Shown: positions 61,722-64,000 of the stretch, in pieces
How positions within the stretch are numbered: position 1 is the first letter of the stretch
How the letters are laid out: each line of letters begins with the position of its first letter
DNA from: Elysia chlorotica
Lineage: Eukaryota; Mollusca; Gastropoda; Plakobranchidae
NCBI GenBank assembly: GCA_003991915.1
Contig: RQTK01000969.1
Span: 2,226 to 66,225 of the forward strand
Length of the DNA stretch: 64,000 nt
Direction of reading: 5' to 3'
The notes under the pieces: generated by a model
Seen by the model: only the letters and a program-made list of their open reading frames with translations
What the model was told of the DNA's origin: nothing
Databases searched by the model: none
Program-made: the position numbers and the translations under genes

Positions 61722-62367
61722 GATTGAAATCATAATGGAAGGATAATTCATTGATTTTGCCTTTGTATTGCTCAGTTTAATGTACCAGGACCAAGACAAT
61801 AATAAAACCTACACGAAATGACTTCAAATTAAACAATACCAATGTTAGTGGGAGTGCGATCTCTATCTATAACGTTGCTTGTTGAATCTCTCGTGTCAGA
61901 TATTCCAACGGTCACCAGCGCCCTTCAAAAAATGAATTATTAGAATAAAAAAGCAAGTTGAACGACTAGAATACTTTTGCTACTCTCAATTCTTCTATTC
62001 AAAACAAGTTCACCACTTGGTGCTACAAATGAAGTGTTTATTTTATGCAACAAATAGGTTATCTTGTTAACTGTGCCAGAGAATTTGATAAAGATGAAAA
62101 GATCCCGACAAAAAAAACACGTCCACACACATAAAACAGTATTAAAACGAACCAAAACTCCAGAACGAAAAGACTGTTACAAATACACACACGTGTGACT
62201 TGGTCGGACGCATAAATTATTCCAAGGTAAATTCAAATACATGTACTTTAGGTTTGGTTATACATGTATTTTTGTATTATTTACATAATGATAACGATAC
62301 ACTTTCTTTTTTAAGCAAAGCATAATAATAGCAAAATGTGCTTGACCACGGTATAAAGATGTTAAGA

Positions 62368-62370
<3 letters not shown>
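61722..62370. other. No gene seen
   Basis: AT-rich sequence without a recognisable ORF. Confidence 0.6.
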
Positions 62371-62371
<1 letters not shown>

Positions 62372-62428
<57 letters not shown>

Positions 62429-62541
62429 TTTTTCATTCTCTCTCCGACTTTCACTGTCTCTTTGTCATTCTATGTCCCTGACTGTATCTGCATCTGCCTC
62501 TATCTCTCCTTAATCTGTCTGTCAATTTGTCTGTCTGTCTA

Positions 62542-62590
<49 letters not shown>

Positions 62591-62626
62591 TTTTCTGCTT
62601 CTCTCGCTGTCTTTACCACTCTATCT

Positions 62627-62674
<48 letters not shown>

Positions 62675-62675
62675 C
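62372..62675. repeat. CT and CTGT microsatellites
   Basis: (ct)n at 62372-62424, (ctgt)n at 62515-62590, (ct)n at 62631-62670. Confidence 0.98.
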
Positions 62676-63029
62676 ACACACACACACCGGTAAGTGGAGA
62701 CATGTTGTGTGTAGTCCAATCAGTCCCTGGTGTGTGTACTGTGCAGTGTGTTACTGTCCCAGCACATGATTATCTCCCCCTGACTGCCGTGTTGTTGACC
62801 TACAAAGGCTGACAGAATCTGACCACACCCTTGATAACAAACAATGCATGTGTGACACGTGAAAGGACAAAGTAGGCGCAGTGAAAGAGGAAATTAGAAG
62901 TTCAAAACAAAACAAAAATAAACAACAACGAGATGCATATGTTGCAGTAATTAAAAAAAAAAGGTTGCGATTTCTCTTTCTTTTTATCATGAAGAAAAAA
63001 AAATACCCTAGCCACCGAAAGCCCATTAC

Positions 63030-63225
63030 CTTTCATTAAAATGCTCAGTTAAGTCTGTGGTTCGATTCCCTATCGGATCACTTTGTTTCCCAATGCTTGT
63101 ACTGGTGTCAGTACAACATGACCGTCTGAGACTAGAGTCCTGGTATCTGCATTCTGTCACAGTGTAGCATCACGTAAATTTGTCAGACTTTCGTCTCGAA
63201 TTCGTCCGCTATAAGGCTTTACTGC
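63030..63225 (+). mobile_element. tRNA-derived SINE, plus strand
   Basis: B box gtggttcgattcccta, then the family body (gactagagtcctggtatctg, tttgtcagactttcgtctcg). Confidence 0.65.
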
Positions 63226-63707
63226 TGTTTTTAGACTTCAAGCCTACAAGGCTGTATCGTGCATGTGTGATGATGATCTTGTCAGCAATGTCATTTAAGT
63301 AAAAAGAAAATTAAACAAACTGTTTCAATCACTAAAATGAACCAGGCCTACATTCATTAAGTGTTCGTACAGGTGGACTGGAAAGCAATTCGTTCAGTTC
63401 TAGGTAATATTTTATCTTTTCTTCAATAGCGAGAGTAGAAACTCTCAAGTCCCTATACCCTTTTCAAACAATTGGATCAATAGTGTTCTGGAGAGGTGCG
63501 CAATAAATAAATAACATAATCTAGAATACGCCTATAATTAATATTTTTGATCTTAGATGTACTTTGAAATGTTTAGAACGTTTTTCAATTGCCTTGCTTT
63601 TTCTAATTTAAGACACGGCCATTCTTTTGTTGATTTTCAAATATTGGATAGGTCATCTATTTATATCGCTGATTAATCTATACACCTGTACATCTATGAT
63701 CCTTAAT

Positions 63708-63847
63708 GATGCAGATGTTTTGACGTGAGAGAAGTTGACTGGTGTTAACATTTTAGCTTGTCTATAGACCATAAACAATTAATGTTTTGACGTGAGAGAA
63801 GTTGACTGGTTGACGTTTTAGCGTGTCTATAGACTATAAACAATTGT
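63708..63847. repeat. About 69-bp duplication
   Basis: atgttttgacgtgagagaag ... tataaacaatt is present twice in tandem. Confidence 0.95.
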
Positions 63848-63977
63848 TTACCTTGTTTATTCGTTTGATTACAATGTTTTCTCTTTAACACTGGATTTCT
63901 ATTCTCACTGTTTAACTACCTCGTTATCTTTGTCTGTATATATGTGGATCTACTTTCTTTGTATGGCTCGTTCTGTT

Positions 63978-64000
63978 TGCCTGTCTGTCTGTCTGTCTGT
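63978..64000. repeat. CTGT microsatellite at window end
   Basis: (ctgt)n continues past the window. Confidence 0.95.

Overview
The window is intron-rich animal genomic DNA. Exons are GC-rich with GT-AG junctions, and introns are AT-rich and full of microsatellites, minisatellites and tRNA-derived SINE pieces. The one large gene has an invertebrate polycystin-1 layout. Repeat content and exon composition suggest a lophotrochozoan, plausibly a gastropod mollusc; that is an inference from style, not from a match.

One gene fills 233-49244 on the + strand: a polycystin-1 family (PKD1-like) protein lacking its 5' end, which lies before the window. I rebuilt 45 coding exons by splice phase, about 6.5 kb of coding sequence (roughly 2,160 codons). 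In order they encode PKD/Ig-like repeats (exons 1-4), an REJ-type region (about exons 5-19), a GAIN-like region and GPS autoproteolysis motif (exons 20-26), TM1, a PLAT domain (27-29), TM2-TM5, an acidic linker (34), then the channel half: S1, extracellular polycystin domain, S2-S5, pore loop, S6 and a short cytoplasmic tail. At least one exon of the extracellular polycystin domain must lie in or beside the N gap at 40744-41717, because the phase goes from 1 to 2 across it. Exon 34 has a poor acceptor next to two in-frame stops.

The most unusual property is in the introns. At more than half of the exons, a tandem array starts at or beside the splice site. In many arrays the unit contains the last or first exon bases plus the splice signal, so donors or acceptors are themselves multiplied. 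At three places (exons 3, 5 and 44) the unit is a multiple of three, stop-free and in frame, so use of a different copy would add 21, n x 15 or 18 residues. Copies tend to be uniform near the exon and decayed further away.

Downstream, 49245-64000 holds the 3' UTR, more arrays, CT/GA and GATA microsatellites and SINE or MITE-like pieces. A candidate first coding exon of another gene (59956-60120, + strand) has a signal-peptide-like sequence and a start codon inside a roughly 50-bp tandem repeat. A LINE 3' fragment lies antisense in intron 27 with a GAT-type tail.
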